A program made the position numbers and the translations under genes. From assembly GCA_948439995.1 (NCBI GenBank), contig CAOJNP010000006.1, forward strand, positions 1 to 54,091: a stretch of DNA of 54,091 nt, written 5' to 3'. This DNA comes from an uncultured Erysipelotrichaceae bacterium (GTDB lineage: Bacteria; Bacillota_I; Bacilli_A; RF39; UBA660). How positions within the stretch are numbered: position 1 is the first letter of the stretch; every line of letters starts with the position of its first letter. Below the pieces are notes generated by a model, which saw nothing but the letters and a program-made list of their open reading frames with translations, made no database searches and had not been told where the DNA came from. This document shows, one piece after another, positions 54,087 through 54,091 of this stretch.

Positions 54087-54091
54087 ATATA

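Overview
This window is the chromosomal replication-origin neighbourhood of a very AT-rich, low-GC Gram-positive bacterium (Bacillota). The gene order mirrors the Bacillus subtilis oriC region: jag-yidC-rnpA-rpmH diverge from dnaA-dnaN-recF-gyrB-gyrA, followed by tadA, dnaX, ybaB, recR, bofA, holB, ricT, pth, mfd, spoVT, metG, tatD, ksgA, yabG, veg, spoVG, yabP, yabQ and divIC. Several genes belong only to endospore formers (yabG, yabP, yabQ, spoVT, bofA, a cwlD-like amidase), so the organism or its recent ancestors sporulate. Small proteins, very AT-rich spacers and several decayed proteins suggest a streamlined genome, perhaps one of the uncultured gut Bacilli related to Mollicutes; that placement is inference only.

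Layout. 1-8.7 kb is a foreign, defence-rich island: a fragment, a replication-type HTH protein, a single-chain restriction-methylation-specificity protein with a small HTH partner, an AbiEi/AbiEii pair followed by a Fic protein fused to a VbhA-like domain, an unknown HTH-like protein and a truncated amidase. 8.7-17.5 kb is a variable chromosomal block: a Mbeg1-like hydrolase, a short Rel protein whose synthetase site looks dead, an Abi_2 HEPN protein coupled to an HtrA protease, a phospholipase C-like gene (the only intact gene on the left arm that opposes replication), a cwlD-like amidase, an unknown protein and an ABC-F resistance-type pseudogene that still has an attenuator leader. 17.6-20.8 kb is the rpsI-rplM-truA operon; two decayed ABC ATPases sit where ecfA1-ecfA2 normally lie. 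20.8-46.1 kb is the conserved origin-to-sporulation block, all on the minus strand. 46.1-46.4 kb is oriC, with clustered DnaA boxes. 46.4-54 kb runs on the plus strand: rpmH, rnpA, yidC, jag, mnmE, mnmG, rsmG and a Noc-like ParB.

How the genes work together. DnaA with its boxes starts replication, DnaN, DnaX and HolB form the clamp and loader, gyrase manages supercoiling, and RecF, RecR and Mfd repair. Two exact parS sites flank the SRP RNA/tadA region, and one of them doubles as the gyrA terminator. One exact Noc-binding palindrome (31975-31988) and one near-match (26745-26758) lie in genes and fit the Noc-like ParB at the right end. A ComK-family gene sits between dnaN and recF.

The strongest leads are the translational attenuator (7-codon leader peptide plus competing hairpins) before the broken ABC-F gene, the decayed EcfA pair, the probably hydrolase-only Rel, the Noc-like ParB with a long acidic insert, and the AbiE-Fic cluster. 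I saw no rRNA, tRNA, CRISPR array or intact insertion sequence.
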